Of a stretch of DNA of 64,000 nucleotides, positions 8,756 through 16,899 are shown piece after piece. Source of the DNA: Candidatus Bathyarchaeota archaeon. Its GTDB lineage: Archaea; Thermoproteota; Bathyarchaeia; Bathyarchaeales; Bathycorpusculaceae. The notes beneath the pieces were generated by a model that was not told the DNA's origin, ran no database searches, and saw only the letters and a program-made list of their open reading frames with translations. Every line of letters begins with the position of its first letter. The stretch's first letter is position 1. The stretch covers positions 99,785-163,784 of the forward strand of contig JAOZHW010000022.1 in assembly GCA_026014685.1 (NCBI GenBank). The letters are read 5' to 3'. The translations under genes were made by a program, and so were the position numbers.

Positions 8756-9802
8756 TTAGTGTTTAAGTATCATGTAATCTTGGGGTTTATTGCCAAGAAT
8801 CATGCGATAGTGTGTTTTGCCGTTTTTCTTTTCAGTGACTAATTCGGTTTTGCCCTGAACTTCAATCCGCTCTCCCACGTTGGCCTGCATACAGAATCTG
8901 CCTCGGAAGGATACAACCTCAGAAATGGGTGCGAGTTTAGGGCCTTCAAGAACTTCTACGTTGCCGATTTGGTAGCTACAGGGAGTAAAAAGTGCATCCG
9001 TGTTGTCTTGCACAGTTGCTGTGATTTTGCAGTAGCCTGCGTTCTTGAAGTATACATCGCCATATTTTTCAGGGGTTTCGTTCCAGTCTTTTAGAAATCG
9101 AATAAAGTAGTCTGTGCCCATGAACATGCCCTGAAATGCCTTCCGATTCTCAACAGCCTGAAAATCCTGGAAGCTCATGTGTGTGTCTTTATTACGGAAG
9201 TCATAGAGTGTTTTCAGTTCCGTTTCTGTGTATGCTTTGAATCTCGAGTTTTCTGTGTTGCGGAGTTGCTGTAAGGCTTTGTAGGCTTTTTGGCTGTTTT
9301 CTATGCCGTAAACCAAGGGGTCGATGTCTGAAGTGGTTGTTGTTAATCCCGCCATTATGGAGCCAGATATGCCGATCGCATTCCAGGGTATGTCGGCTTT
9401 TTCTTTGAGCCTTAATGCTAATTGGTATGCTTTTTCTTCCAGCGGACTACGATTGCTTTCCCGTAGTTGGGCAAGCTTTTCGGTAGGTTGATAGAGCTGG
9501 GCGATTTGGTCTGTTGGGACTTCGCAGAGGGTTTCGCCGAAAACTGGGTCGTAAACTATGAGGTCTGGGTGGTGCTCTTTTAGGTAGGCGAATCTTTCGT
9601 CTAAACTGTAGACTTTACCGTAAGTGATGTTGTTACCTCTGCGTGTACCTGTGGGTGAGGGAATGAATCTGGGAAACGCCACTATCCTATCTTTTGGGTG
9701 AACTGTGCCTTTAACGTCGAAAACAACGTTGCTTTTGGTTCTGATTAGGTCTCCTTCGCGGGCTTTCATCACTAACTGTTCGCCTTTAGTATCTGGCTTC
9801 AT
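8756..9802 (-). CDS. Nucleotidyltransferase-domain protein
   Basis: A 348-residue protein with an N-terminal OB-like or barrel part (about 1-110) followed by a polymerase-beta-type nucleotidyltransferase core: GISGSIMAGLTTTTSDIDPLVYG around 144-166 supplies the Gly-Ser signature and the first metal-binding Asp pair. It resembles archaeal predicted nucleotidyltransferases (COG2413). Substrate unknown. It is divergent from the CitG-like gene, and its upstream region contains TTACATAACGT, shared with the palindrome at 1285. Confidence 0.65.
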   Translation of the reverse strand: MKPDTKGEQLVMKAREGDLIRTKSNVVFDVKGTVHPKDRIVAFPRFIPSPTGTRRGNNITYGKVYSLDERFAYLKEHHPDLIVYDPVFGETLCEVPTDQIAQLYQPTEKLAQLRESNRSPLEEKAYQLALRLKEKADIPWNAIGISGSIMAGLTTTTSDIDPLVYGIENSQKAYKALQQLRNTENSRFKAYTETELKTLYDFRNKDTHMSFQDFQAVENRKAFQGMFMGTDYFIRFLKDWNETPEKYGDVYFKNAGYCKITATVQDNTDALFTPCSYQIGNVEVLEGPKLAPISEVVSFRGRFCMQANVGERIEVQGKTELVTEKKNGKTHYRMILGNKPQDYMILKH

Positions 9803-9859
9803 TTGTTTGTATTTTTTTACATAACGTTAATAAGGCTTTTTTGGAACCCTAATAGAACG

Positions 9860-10820
9860 GTGCAACAAAACGAGCAGCAACCAAAAAAAAGCCCAACACA
9901 TCAGCCGCTGCCTACAACTCGCCATAGTGCTTGAAGTCAGCGCCGACAAACCCGGCAACGTCAACTTAGTCGTCGATTTTGAAGGCACCAGATGCGAACA
10001 TTTCTTGGCCTCTTCTATCGCTGCTGGCCCATCTTTCCAAGAAGCTGCATCACGCGGTATCGAGATTGCGGATAAAAAACGTAGCCTTGCAGATGCAGGT
10101 TTAGGCGACCTCATCAAATGGGGCATTGCCGACATAGACCAATGGCAACATGGGGGAAACACGTTGCTGGGAACAATCATGTTGTTTGCCCCTTTGGCAG
10201 TTGCTGCTGGAATGACTCCTACAGACAGCAAATTTAACTTCGATTTTTCGGTTCTTCGCAGGAATATGGATTTGGTGATTAAGGCGTCCACTGCACAGGA
10301 TGCGGTTGAAGTCTATGAAGCCATAGACATCGCTAAACCCAGCGGACTCAACGGGGCACCTGACTTAAACGTTAAAGACAAAAATAGCAAAACCCGCTTA
10401 ATCAACGAAAACATTACGCTCTATGAGGTTTTCAAGATTGCCTCAAGCTACGACGACATATGCAGCGAATGGATAAACAATTTCCCAATAACTTTCGATT
10501 TAGCCTATCCATACCTGATAAACGAACTAGAACATAAAGACCTAAACAGCGCAATCGTAAACACATTCCTAAAAGTTCTCTCTGAACATCCCGACACTTT
10601 CATCTCGCGCAAGGTAGGTTTAGAAAAAGCCAAAGACGTCTCGGTTGGGGCGAAAGAAATTTTGGATTTAGGCGGTGTAGAAAACCCCCAAGGCAAAGAA
10701 AAACTGATTGCTTTCGATGAAAAGTTGCGTAAAGCGGGTAACGACTACAATCCAGGTACAACTGCAGACATCACAGCGGCTGCTTTAGCATTAACTACTC
10801 TAAGCGGTTACCGCCCATAA
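9860..10820 (+). CDS. Triphosphoribosyl-dephospho-CoA synthase family protein, apparent N-terminal frameshift
   Basis: CitG family (PF01874). EVSADKPGNV near the N-terminus and HGGNTLLGTIMLFAPLA in the middle are the conserved blocks. Bacterial members make 2'-(5''-triphosphoribosyl)-3'-dephospho-CoA, a prosthetic-group precursor for citrate lyase. The archaeal role is unknown, and no citrate lyase is here. The longest frame starts at GTG 9927, inside the conserved region; homologous sequence (ISRCLQLAIVLEVSA) continues upstream without a start codon. A GTG at 9860, about 25-30 bases after a TATA-like box, would fit if one A of the A8 run (9883-9890) were absent. This is either a sequence error or a real break. 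Confidence 0.7.
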
Positions 10821-10824
10821 AAAG

Positions 10825-10865
10825 TAGGCTTGTTTTAATTTGCTACAAGCACACTATCAAGCCTA
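10825..10865. terminator. Inverted repeat between convergent genes
   Basis: TAGGCTTG (10825-10832) pairs perfectly with CAAGCCTA (10858-10865); TTTTA follows. It lies between the stop codons of the CitG-like (+) and PHP (-) genes. Its position and shape suit a bidirectional terminator or mRNA 3' hairpin. Confidence 0.5.
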
Positions 10866-10883
10866 TTTTATGGTTCAGTGGAC

Positions 10884-11509
10884 TTAGAGTGGAACCGTTC
10901 CTCTGGCGGTATGCGCTGACACCGCACCTTTTTTTATGGCAGCTAAAACTGAATCGACACTAAAAGCGGAATCTATCTGCGTATAAACACTGAACAACTC
11001 CGACACCTGATGCGCGTCTGTGCCAGCTGTGCCGGGTAATTTCAATGCTTTAGCGAATTCTTTAGCCTGAGCATTAGCTTCTTTGCTTGAACCACCATTG
11101 AGCACTTCGATGGCATCCACTTTGAAGTTTTTCGCCTGTTCACCCATACCGTACATCCGAAAGGGATGGGCAACTATTGTTACGGCGTCAATGGCTTTAG
11201 CGTAGTCCACAACCGCTTGCGGGGTCCAGGGTTTTGGGGGTAATTCGTCGGTGCCCAAAACCAGCATGTCACCTTGGACTGTGCTTATTTCCACGCCTGG
11301 GATGATGAGTACATCTGGGTATGCGGAGGCCAACTCTATTGCTGCTTTGCAGCCTCTTGTGCTGTCGTGATCGGTGATTGCTGCGACTTTAATGTAGCTA
11401 TGTGCAGCGAGCATGTCGACTAGGGTCTTTGGTTGAACTAGGGAATCTGGTGAATAAACGGTGTGTAGGTGGAGGTCAGCGCATAAAGTTGGGATTGTTT
11501 CATCTCCAT
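10884..11509 (-). CDS. PHP-domain phosphoesterase, frameshift near 11480
   Basis: Polymerase/histidinol-phosphatase-type metal-dependent phosphoesterase. Metal-ligand motifs in order: DLHLHTVYSPDS, ITDHDS, IPGVEIS, VAHPFR and GTDAH. The last four lie in the frame starting at ATG 11414. The first lies upstream in that same frame, but that frame has no start codon. In another frame, ATG 11509 reads MEMKQSQLYA and would join DLHLHTVY exactly if the GCGC at 11479-11482 were GC. The intact protein would be about 207 residues. The two extra bases are an assembly error or a real mutation. It probably cleaves a small phosphate ester such as a nucleotide. Confidence 0.7.
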
Positions 11510-11587
11510 AATTGGCTGAGGTGAATGGTATATGCTATGGGGTGTAAAATAGTTATTTGAAAACAATTGGATAGCGGTTTTTGTGGG

Positions 11588-11794
11588 TTATTTTGAGAAT
11601 ATGCGCTGGGCTGCGGTGTTTTTTTCTAGTTTTTCTAGGTTTTCGGTTTCTGTTTTTAGTTTGTAGATTGCTTTTTCTAGTCCGTCGCTGCGGTTTTGGA
11701 ATGTGAAGTCGTCGACTTTTTTGTCTATCCAACTGACTAATGATGCGTCGAGTGAAACGCTGATTTTGACTTTGCGGGAGCGCATGTTGTACAT
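11588..11794 (-). CDS. Ribbon-helix-helix DNA-binding protein
   Basis: A 68-residue protein. KVKISVSLDASLVSWID forms the beta strand and first helix, and the helix following NRSDGLEKAI completes a CopG/Arc-type fold. A short charged C-terminal helix follows. It is divergent from the 78-residue gene at 11910; the shared 115-base gap has an inverted repeat that is a natural operator. It probably represses its own gene and/or its neighbour. An antitoxin role is possible, but the facing gene does not look like a known toxin. Confidence 0.75.
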   Translation of the reverse strand: MYNMRSRKVKISVSLDASLVSWIDKKVDDFTFQNRSDGLEKAIYKLKTETENLEKLEKNTAAQRIFSK

Positions 11795-11861
11795 ATCTAC
11801 AGTTCAGCTGTTATAAGTATTAATCCCACTTTGGAGCATTCTTAAAGCTTATATATATCAT

Positions 11862-11890
11862 AGTGTGAAAAGTGCATATATTATCACACT
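11862..11890. promoter_or_regulatory. Inverted repeat operator and TATA box
   Basis: AGTGTGA (11862-11868) and TCACACT (11884-11890) are perfect 7-base arms spaced by 15 bases. They lie just after the plus-strand TATA run CTTATATATAT (11848-11858), so they overlap the expected transcription start of the gene at 11910. The likely ligand is the RHH protein encoded on the other side. Confidence 0.5.
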
Positions 11891-11909
11891 TAACTAAAGA
11901 GGCGAAGCT

Positions 11910-12146
11910 ATGTTAGAACAAGACTTAGAAAACAACTTTCAACCCGTAAAAATCGACCTAAAAGAATACGCCCTCGCACTAGAACACATCGAAAACCTCT
12001 ACACACGCCTATGCTGCCAAAAAAAACTCGGCGACCAATGCAAAGACTGCGCCCTAATAACCGCCGTAACTGCACTCAAAGACTTCGCGCAAACCGAACA
12101 AGTAAAAGCAGTCGAAAAAAACTTGGGCTTCAACTTACCCAGATAA
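11910..12146 (+). CDS. Small Cys-containing hypothetical protein
   Basis: A 78-residue, mainly helical protein with a central cysteine group (LCCQKKLGDQCKDCAL, about 33-48) that could bind a metal or form disulfides. I do not recognise it. Start ATG with a GAGGCGAAGC leader nearby. Its regulation is probably by the facing RHH gene, given the inverted repeat at its promoter. Confidence 0.55.
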   Translation: MLEQDLENNFQPVKIDLKEYALALEHIENLYTRLCCQKKLGDQCKDCALITAVTALKDFAQTEQVKAVEKNLGFNLPR

Positions 12147-12169
12147 CCTAATTTCCCCTTTTTCCTTTT

Positions 12170-13795
12170 TTACACCAACTGTTTGCGGATTGCGCTTGCC
12201 AAATGATCTAACATTTTTTTGGTACTTTCCATATTGGTCTCAACAAAATCAAATACCACTAACTGCTCTTCGCATGCTTGCTGAGAGGCTTTCTTAACGG
12301 TGTCATTCCAGAGTTTTTTGTCATTCAGCAAAACAACTCCACGGTAATTGCTGCGCTTAATGTATTCTGCCGCTTGCACAGCAACGTACTTGACGGTTTC
12401 TAAGTTCAGCGGAAGCGCAGTTTCGTGTTGAGACAGCGGATAAATTTCATCCAGTTCTAAGGGGATAACGCCGAATGGCGCAGCATAAACACAAACATGC
12501 ACTTGTGATGCGAGTTCTTCGCCCAAATTTCTGAAGAGCTGACGAATTTTTTTGAATTCAGGCGCTTTGTGAAAGGGCTTGTTGCGTGTTTGAGGCACAA
12601 GAAAAAGCACCTTGGCGTTTTTTGGTGGTGTGTAGTTTTCTCTTAGGTGTTTGCGGTAATGTGTGATTTCTGGTCTTGCAAGCCCAACCGAGTTGAAGTA
12701 AAAGAAGCCACTGCTTTTTGTAGTTGGACTATATCTTTGCAGAAAATCTTCATGATGCCGAACACGTTTCAAGGCAGAGAGCAATGCGGGGTGCGCGTGG
12801 AGCCTCATCTCGGTGTGTTCCCAGAGCCTGCCATCACGGATAGCTTGTTTTATGCGGCGGAGCTCAGCGAGGCAAACATGCAAGTTGTGTTCCGCTAAGA
12901 AAACTTCGCGCTCTTTAGCTGGTTTTTTGCGTAAGCTCTCAGGTGTTTCGCTTATGCATCTTGGGCAGCTACATGGGAAGTAATCCATTTGGTCAAGCCG
13001 CCAAGTACCGTTTTCAGTCATGTACCGACCTTCACGGGCATAAAGCGCATAAGCTGCAGAGTCGAAGAGGTCACAGCCCAACGAAACTGCTAACGCAAAC
13101 ATGGATGGGTGTCCTGCGCCAAAGAGGTGTAGCGGTCGCTCGATGGGTATGCCTTTTCTGCAAGTCAAAATCATATCCGCGAGTACATCGTAGCGGTAGT
13201 TTTCCATGACTTCTGTTGGGCTGCCCAAGGCGTGGATTGGGAAGGGCAGTTTACCCATTTCTACTGCGGATGATGCGACAAGGTCGAGGTGTCTTCCGCC
13301 TTGTACAGGTCCAACCCAGAGTATGTCATCTCTAGTTTTTAGTTTAAAGAAGTCTTTTGCTCTGCGCAGTGTTTCGGCTACAGTGACTTCGGCTTGTTCT
13401 TTGGTAACTTTCCACCCGGTGGGGATATCTAAGATTGTGGCGATGTCGCTTCCGATGCCCTCCTGATAGGCCACGATTTCTTTTTGGGTAACTTCAACTT
13501 CGCCGTAGACGAGGATCTGGTACGCTCCCGAATCGGTCATGATTGCGCCGTCGTAGTCGAGGAATTTATGCAGCCCCTGCTCGACGGGCACATTGTTGTA
13601 GCGTTTTTTTATGATGTAGCTGTTAGTGATTAATGCTTGGCAGCCGAAGGTTTCCTTGAGCCGTTTGCAAGGTATGGGTTGATTGCTGGGGTTGATGACT
13701 GGAAAGAGGAGGGGCGTTTCCACTGTGGCGGTTTTGGTTTTTAGTTTACCGATTCTGCCAAGCAGGTCTTTTTCTTTTATTTCAAAGATGCTCAA
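12170..13795 (-). CDS. tgtA: tRNA-guanine(15) transglycosylase (archaeosine synthesis)
   Basis: A 541-residue TgtA. It swaps G15 in the D-loop of archaeal tRNAs for preQ0, the first step to archaeosine. The TIM barrel covers about 1-350, with TDSGAYQ near 88, WVGPVQGGRH near 160 and HLFGAGHPSMF near 222. A zinc site CSCPRC (about 271-276, with a later His/Cys) follows. The C-terminal 200 residues form the archaeal C1-type extension, but no clear PUA domain ends the protein, so it is shorter than full-length relatives. TTG start at 13795. A minus-strand TATA, TTTTTTATAAGC, lies at about 13829-13840. Confidence 0.92.
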   Translation of the reverse strand: MSIFEIKEKDLLGRIGKLKTKTATVETPLLFPVINPSNQPIPCKRLKETFGCQALITNSYIIKKRYNNVPVEQGLHKFLDYDGAIMTDSGAYQILVYGEVEVTQKEIVAYQEGIGSDIATILDIPTGWKVTKEQAEVTVAETLRRAKDFFKLKTRDDILWVGPVQGGRHLDLVASSAVEMGKLPFPIHALGSPTEVMENYRYDVLADMILTCRKGIPIERPLHLFGAGHPSMFALAVSLGCDLFDSAAYALYAREGRYMTENGTWRLDQMDYFPCSCPRCISETPESLRKKPAKEREVFLAEHNLHVCLAELRRIKQAIRDGRLWEHTEMRLHAHPALLSALKRVRHHEDFLQRYSPTTKSSGFFYFNSVGLARPEITHYRKHLRENYTPPKNAKVLFLVPQTRNKPFHKAPEFKKIRQLFRNLGEELASQVHVCVYAAPFGVIPLELDEIYPLSQHETALPLNLETVKYVAVQAAEYIKRSNYRGVVLLNDKKLWNDTVKKASQQACEEQLVVFDFVETNMESTKKMLDHLASAIRKQLV

Positions 13796-13978
13796 GGACT
13801 TGAAACCTACAATTGAAGCGTATCTCGCTTATAAAAAAGGTTAGCTCCAGAAAATCCGAAGGGTTGTTGACTAGTATTTTGAATTCAGAGCTCAAAGTTG
13901 CAAGTGTTATAAACAAAGTGCTGCATAGTAGAGCTTGGCTAACTACGCATTGGTTGGCTGTTTGAGGGGTTCACGTTA

Positions 13979-14131
13979 ATGCAATTGGGCTACATCCTGG
14001 TGCTGTTGAGCATCTGTTTCTTCGCGGGCATGTCAGTTTGGGTTATTTATCGGTCTCGGCAGGAAGCAAAAAAACTTGAAAACCCAAACCCAACCTTGAT
14101 GGCTAACAAGACAAGAAAGTGCCGTGATTAG
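13979..14131 (+). CDS. 50-residue single-span membrane protein
   Basis: ATG 13979 to TAG 14131. Residues 3-24 are a hydrophobic helix (GYILVLLSICFFAGMSVWV), followed by a basic, then polar tail ending in KTRKCRD. GAGGGGTT at 13964-13971 is a ribosome binding site, and GTTATAAAC at 13909-13917 is a TATA candidate. It ends 49 bases before the PAC2 gene on the same strand. Function unknown. Confidence 0.5.
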   Translation: MQLGYILVLLSICFFAGMSVWVIYRSRQEAKKLENPNPTLMANKTRKCRD

Positions 14132-14180
14132 TCATCCTTATATCGCAATGTTTCTCTAATACCCTCAGAAGTGCACTTTC

Positions 14181-14933
14181 ATGGTCTGCTCAATCGACAT
14201 CATAGAGAAACCAAAACTCAACGACCCAATCTTAATCGAAGGCTTACCCGGCATCGGCTTCGTCGCAAACATCGCCGCATTACACTTAATTAAAGAATTG
14301 AAAGCCAAAAAATTTGCACAGGTCTTTTCCTCATCATTCCAAGATTTCGCCATAACAACCGAAGACGGCGGAGCACTCTCACCCATAAACGAACTCTACT
14401 ACGCAAAACGCGAAGACGGCGGACGCGACCTCATAATCTGGTACGGCAACACTCAAGCACTCACAACGGTTGGCCAATACGAGTTAGTGGGGAAAGTCTT
14501 AGACATAGCAATTGAGGTGGGATGCCGCTTTGTGATCTCTATCGGCGGCTTCAAAAAAGAAGAAGTGCAACCAATCCCCGCGATCTACAGCACCGCAACA
14601 GATTTGGAGACGATGCAGCAGGCACTGGATTTAGGAACAAAAGTTATGGTGGGTCACGTTTTCGGTATCGCAGGATTGACAGTTGGGTTGGCGCGCCTGC
14701 GCGACCTCAAAGGTTTCTCACTGCTTGTCGACACATTGGGTTTGAATCCTGACGTGAACGCTGCACGCTACGCCCTGATTACTCTGGGAAAATACTTGAA
14801 CCTAAACGTCGACTTAACGGGGCTTGAAGCAAGTGGAGAAGAAATAAAAAAGATGCTAGAATCGTTTGGCATAATTCGAAGTATTACAGAAGAAAAGAAA
14901 AAGGAAGAGCAGCAACTGCGCTGGTTTATTTAG
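14181..14933 (+). CDS. PAC2-family proteasome assembly chaperone
   Basis: A 250-residue PAC2-domain protein. The signature starts IEGLPGIGFVANIAALHL (about 19-36), with FVISIGGF near 119 and GLTVGLARL near 169. Archaeal homologues (PbaA/PbaB) act with 20S proteasomes as assembly factors or ATP-independent activators. The last residues are LRWFI. A hydrophobic residue, an aromatic and any residue resembles the HbYX tail that docks in proteasome pockets, preceded by a charged KEEQQ helix. Its end overlaps the convergent Sm-like gene by four bases. Confidence 0.8.
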   Translation: MVCSIDIIEKPKLNDPILIEGLPGIGFVANIAALHLIKELKAKKFAQVFSSSFQDFAITTEDGGALSPINELYYAKREDGGRDLIIWYGNTQALTTVGQYELVGKVLDIAIEVGCRFVISIGGFKKEEVQPIPAIYSTATDLETMQQALDLGTKVMVGHVFGIAGLTVGLARLRDLKGFSLLVDTLGLNPDVNAARYALITLGKYLNLNVDLTGLEASGEEIKKMLESFGIIRSITEEKKKEEQQLRWFI

Positions 14934-15352
14934 GCTTTGACTTCACTCATAAATTGAGCGTAGACTTTGCCCACTCTGTCCGCGGCTGGTCCTGAGCCTT
15001 CCACGATGCCTTTCTCGGTCAGTTTCACTTTATCCATAACCCAGATGAAGCCTTGATCCTCGTAGAGTTTAACCATAGTTGGGAAAACTTTTTCCAACCT
15101 GCCTGCTAAAGCTTTGAGGTCGAAGGGTTTTTCTGCGCTGCTGATTTGTGCAACTACTGCGCCGTTTAGGCATATGCGGTGACACAGTTTTCCTTGATCG
15201 TCTTTGGCGTCTGCTAAGCAGAGGCTCATGTTGTCGGGGTTAATGCCGATGAGTGTGCCGTTGAAGACTTTTCCGTTTGTGGTGACAACTGCAACAGTTT
15301 TATCTGCTAACGCTGCCACTTCTGTAAAATATTTTCTTTGCGCTACAGACAA
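14930..15352 (-). CDS. Sm-like archaeal protein with C-terminal domain
   Basis: A 140-residue protein. Residues 8-75 form an Sm fold: Sm1-like VAVVTTNGKVFNGTLIGINPDNMSL, then ICLNGAVVAQI as Sm2. A C-terminal alpha/beta part (about 80-140) follows, as in the two-domain SmAP3 type. Sm rings bind U-rich RNA and act in RNA processing. TTG start at 15352 with GGAGAAAT just upstream (minus strand). Copy 4 of the G-rich TATA element lies about 150-190 bases upstream on the same strand. Confidence 0.75.
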   Translation of the reverse strand: MSVAQRKYFTEVAALADKTVAVVTTNGKVFNGTLIGINPDNMSLCLADAKDDQGKLCHRICLNGAVVAQISSAEKPFDLKALAGRLEKVFPTMVKLYEDQGFIWVMDKVKLTEKGIVEGSGPAADRVGKVYAQFMSEVKA

Positions 15353-15443
15353 CTTTTATTTCTCCTGACTTGTATGTGAAGTTACTATTCAACTATTTAT
15401 CTTTGATTTAAATAGTTTACACAAAACTTGCGGCAAACAATTT

Positions 15444-15493
15444 TTCGGACAGACAAATCTATTCACTCAGAAGCATATACGGTTCCGTCCGAA
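15444..15493 (-). repeat. Inverted repeat downstream of G-rich element copy 4
   Basis: TTCGGAC (15444-15450) pairs with GTCCGAA (15487-15493). A second stem, CGCTG/CAGCG (15496-15500 and 15517-15521), lies next to it toward the TATA box. A minus-strand transcript begun from copy 4 would contain both hairpins before reaching the Sm-like gene. It is either a structured leader or a small RNA. Confidence 0.4.
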
Positions 15494-15501
15494 GGCGCTG
15501 G

Positions 15502-15546
15502 AGGCACGCGACGTCTCAGCGTCTACCTCCCCTCCCTTATATAAGG
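15502..15546 (-). repeat. G-rich TATA element, copy 4
   Basis: On the minus strand CCTTATATAAGG (15535-15546, a perfect 12-base palindrome) continues as GAGGGGAGGTAG, then ACGCTGAGACGTCGCGTG. The block AAGGGAGGGGAGGTAG is identical to copies 1-3; the following part is diverged but keeps GAGACGTCGCGTG. It faces the Sm-like gene. The recombinase starts 95 bases away in the other direction. Confidence 0.7.
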
Positions 15547-15640
15547 AAAAGTTGTTTTGAGCGTTATCTCTTTGCGGAGCGGGTTGGCGTTTTAAACGTA
15601 AGGCTTTTAGGGGAAAACACAAACCAAAGGATGGAACAAT

Positions 15641-16885
15641 ATGAGTAAAGAATCAAAACCCTATACTCAAGACCCCTATTTTAAGCGATGGATGTCAGGT
15701 CTTAGTGAGCGCACTAAGCTGAACTATACTGAGAGAATCCAGAACTGGATAACCTTTACAGGCATGGATTTAACCATGCAGGTAAGTAAACGCATGAGGG
15801 ATTTAACCTCTCAAGACCTCTCAGAGAGACAGTTTTTTGAAGACAAATTCAGAGCCTACAAAGAGTACTTGGAGAAGCGAGGTGACCTAAAGCCTCTTAG
15901 TGTGAGGACTGAGTTAACGGCTGTGGCTTCTTTCTTTTCAAGAATCGGCCTACCCTTAGCACTAAAGCGCGGTGACTGGGAAAGTACACAGCAACAAGCA
16001 GTAATTCAACGTTTAAAGATAACACGCGATGACGTTAAAGCGATGTATGCACACGCTAACCTAAGAGACAGAGCTTTGTTGCTTGTTTTAGCGCAAAGCG
16101 GTTTTTCTGAGGTTGATGTGAGCAATCTTCGGATTGAGGAGCTAAAGGGGCTTTATGAGAATGCTGAGACGGAGCATTATTTTATCGAGAAGCCACGTGA
16201 GAAAACAAACGAGGTTCAGGCTACTTGTTTTAGTTATGAGGCTGTGCATGACCTAAAAGCTATGCTCCAAGAGCGAGGCAACCCAACAGAGGGGTTTTTG
16301 TTTGTTAGCCAAACCAAAGGCAAAGGAGAACAACTAGAGGTTAGAAGTATTAATGAGGCTATGAAGTCGTTAGCGCAAAAAACGTTTAGCGAAGACAAAG
16401 CCAAAGACTTCAAAACAAAAGCGCTTAGGAGCTTTTACAATTCTGCGCTTTTGAGGGCTGGTGTGTCGCCGCAGGAGCTTAAGGATTTGATGTTTGGGCA
16501 TGGCAGAAAAGGCGCCAGAGGACACTACGACTACGACGAACAAACCATTAAAGAAGCCTATGGTAGGGTGTTTGAGCATGTCTCAATCAACGGTCTGCAA
16601 GTCAGAAACGATTTGAAGAAAGTTATGGATGGACTAAACAGTTTGAGCAGTATGAATGAGGTTTTTAGGCGTCAGCTTGAAGCCAAAGACCGTGAACTCC
16701 AAGAACTTAGAGGTGAGCTTAAGGCTTTGAGCAGCATGATTAGGCAGGTAGCATGTTCTGAGCAGGTAAAGATAGCAGACGAAGTTCTTGCGCAAGTAGC
16801 TGATAGATTACTTGCAGACTCAGAGTTTATGGCTAAATTCAAAGAAAACGCTCAAAAAATAAACCCCAACACCCTCAAAAGATAG
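15641..16885 (+). CDS. Tyrosine recombinase/integrase with altered active site
   Basis: A 414-residue phage-integrase-type recombinase. N-terminal SAM-like core-binding domain about 10-110; catalytic domain about 125-315; C-terminal coiled coil about 340-400. Active-site residues seen: Lys in EKPREK (about 184-188), KALR with Arg263, His287 in FGH and Tyr296 in GHYDY, nine residues after His as in Xer enzymes. The first catalytic Arg is missing: where Xer has TGLR, this has SGFS (Ser156). KALR also has Lys where HxxR is usual. It may be a divergent archaeal family or a weakened enzyme. ATG with AAAGGATGG upstream. A hairpin overlaps the stop. Confidence 0.85.
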   Translation: MSKESKPYTQDPYFKRWMSGLSERTKLNYTERIQNWITFTGMDLTMQVSKRMRDLTSQDLSERQFFEDKFRAYKEYLEKRGDLKPLSVRTELTAVASFFSRIGLPLALKRGDWESTQQQAVIQRLKITRDDVKAMYAHANLRDRALLLVLAQSGFSEVDVSNLRIEELKGLYENAETEHYFIEKPREKTNEVQATCFSYEAVHDLKAMLQERGNPTEGFLFVSQTKGKGEQLEVRSINEAMKSLAQKTFSEDKAKDFKTKALRSFYNSALLRAGVSPQELKDLMFGHGRKGARGHYDYDEQTIKEAYGRVFEHVSINGLQVRNDLKKVMDGLNSLSSMNEVFRRQLEAKDRELQELRGELKALSSMIRQVACSEQVKIADEVLAQVADRLLADSEFMAKFKENAQKINPNTLKR

Positions 16886-16899
16886 GCACCAACCTATCT
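16880..16899 (+). terminator. Terminator hairpin at recombinase stop
   Basis: AGATAGG (16880-16886), loop CACCAA, CCTATCT (16893-16899), then TTCC. The 7-base perfect stem includes the TAG stop codon. Confidence 0.5.
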
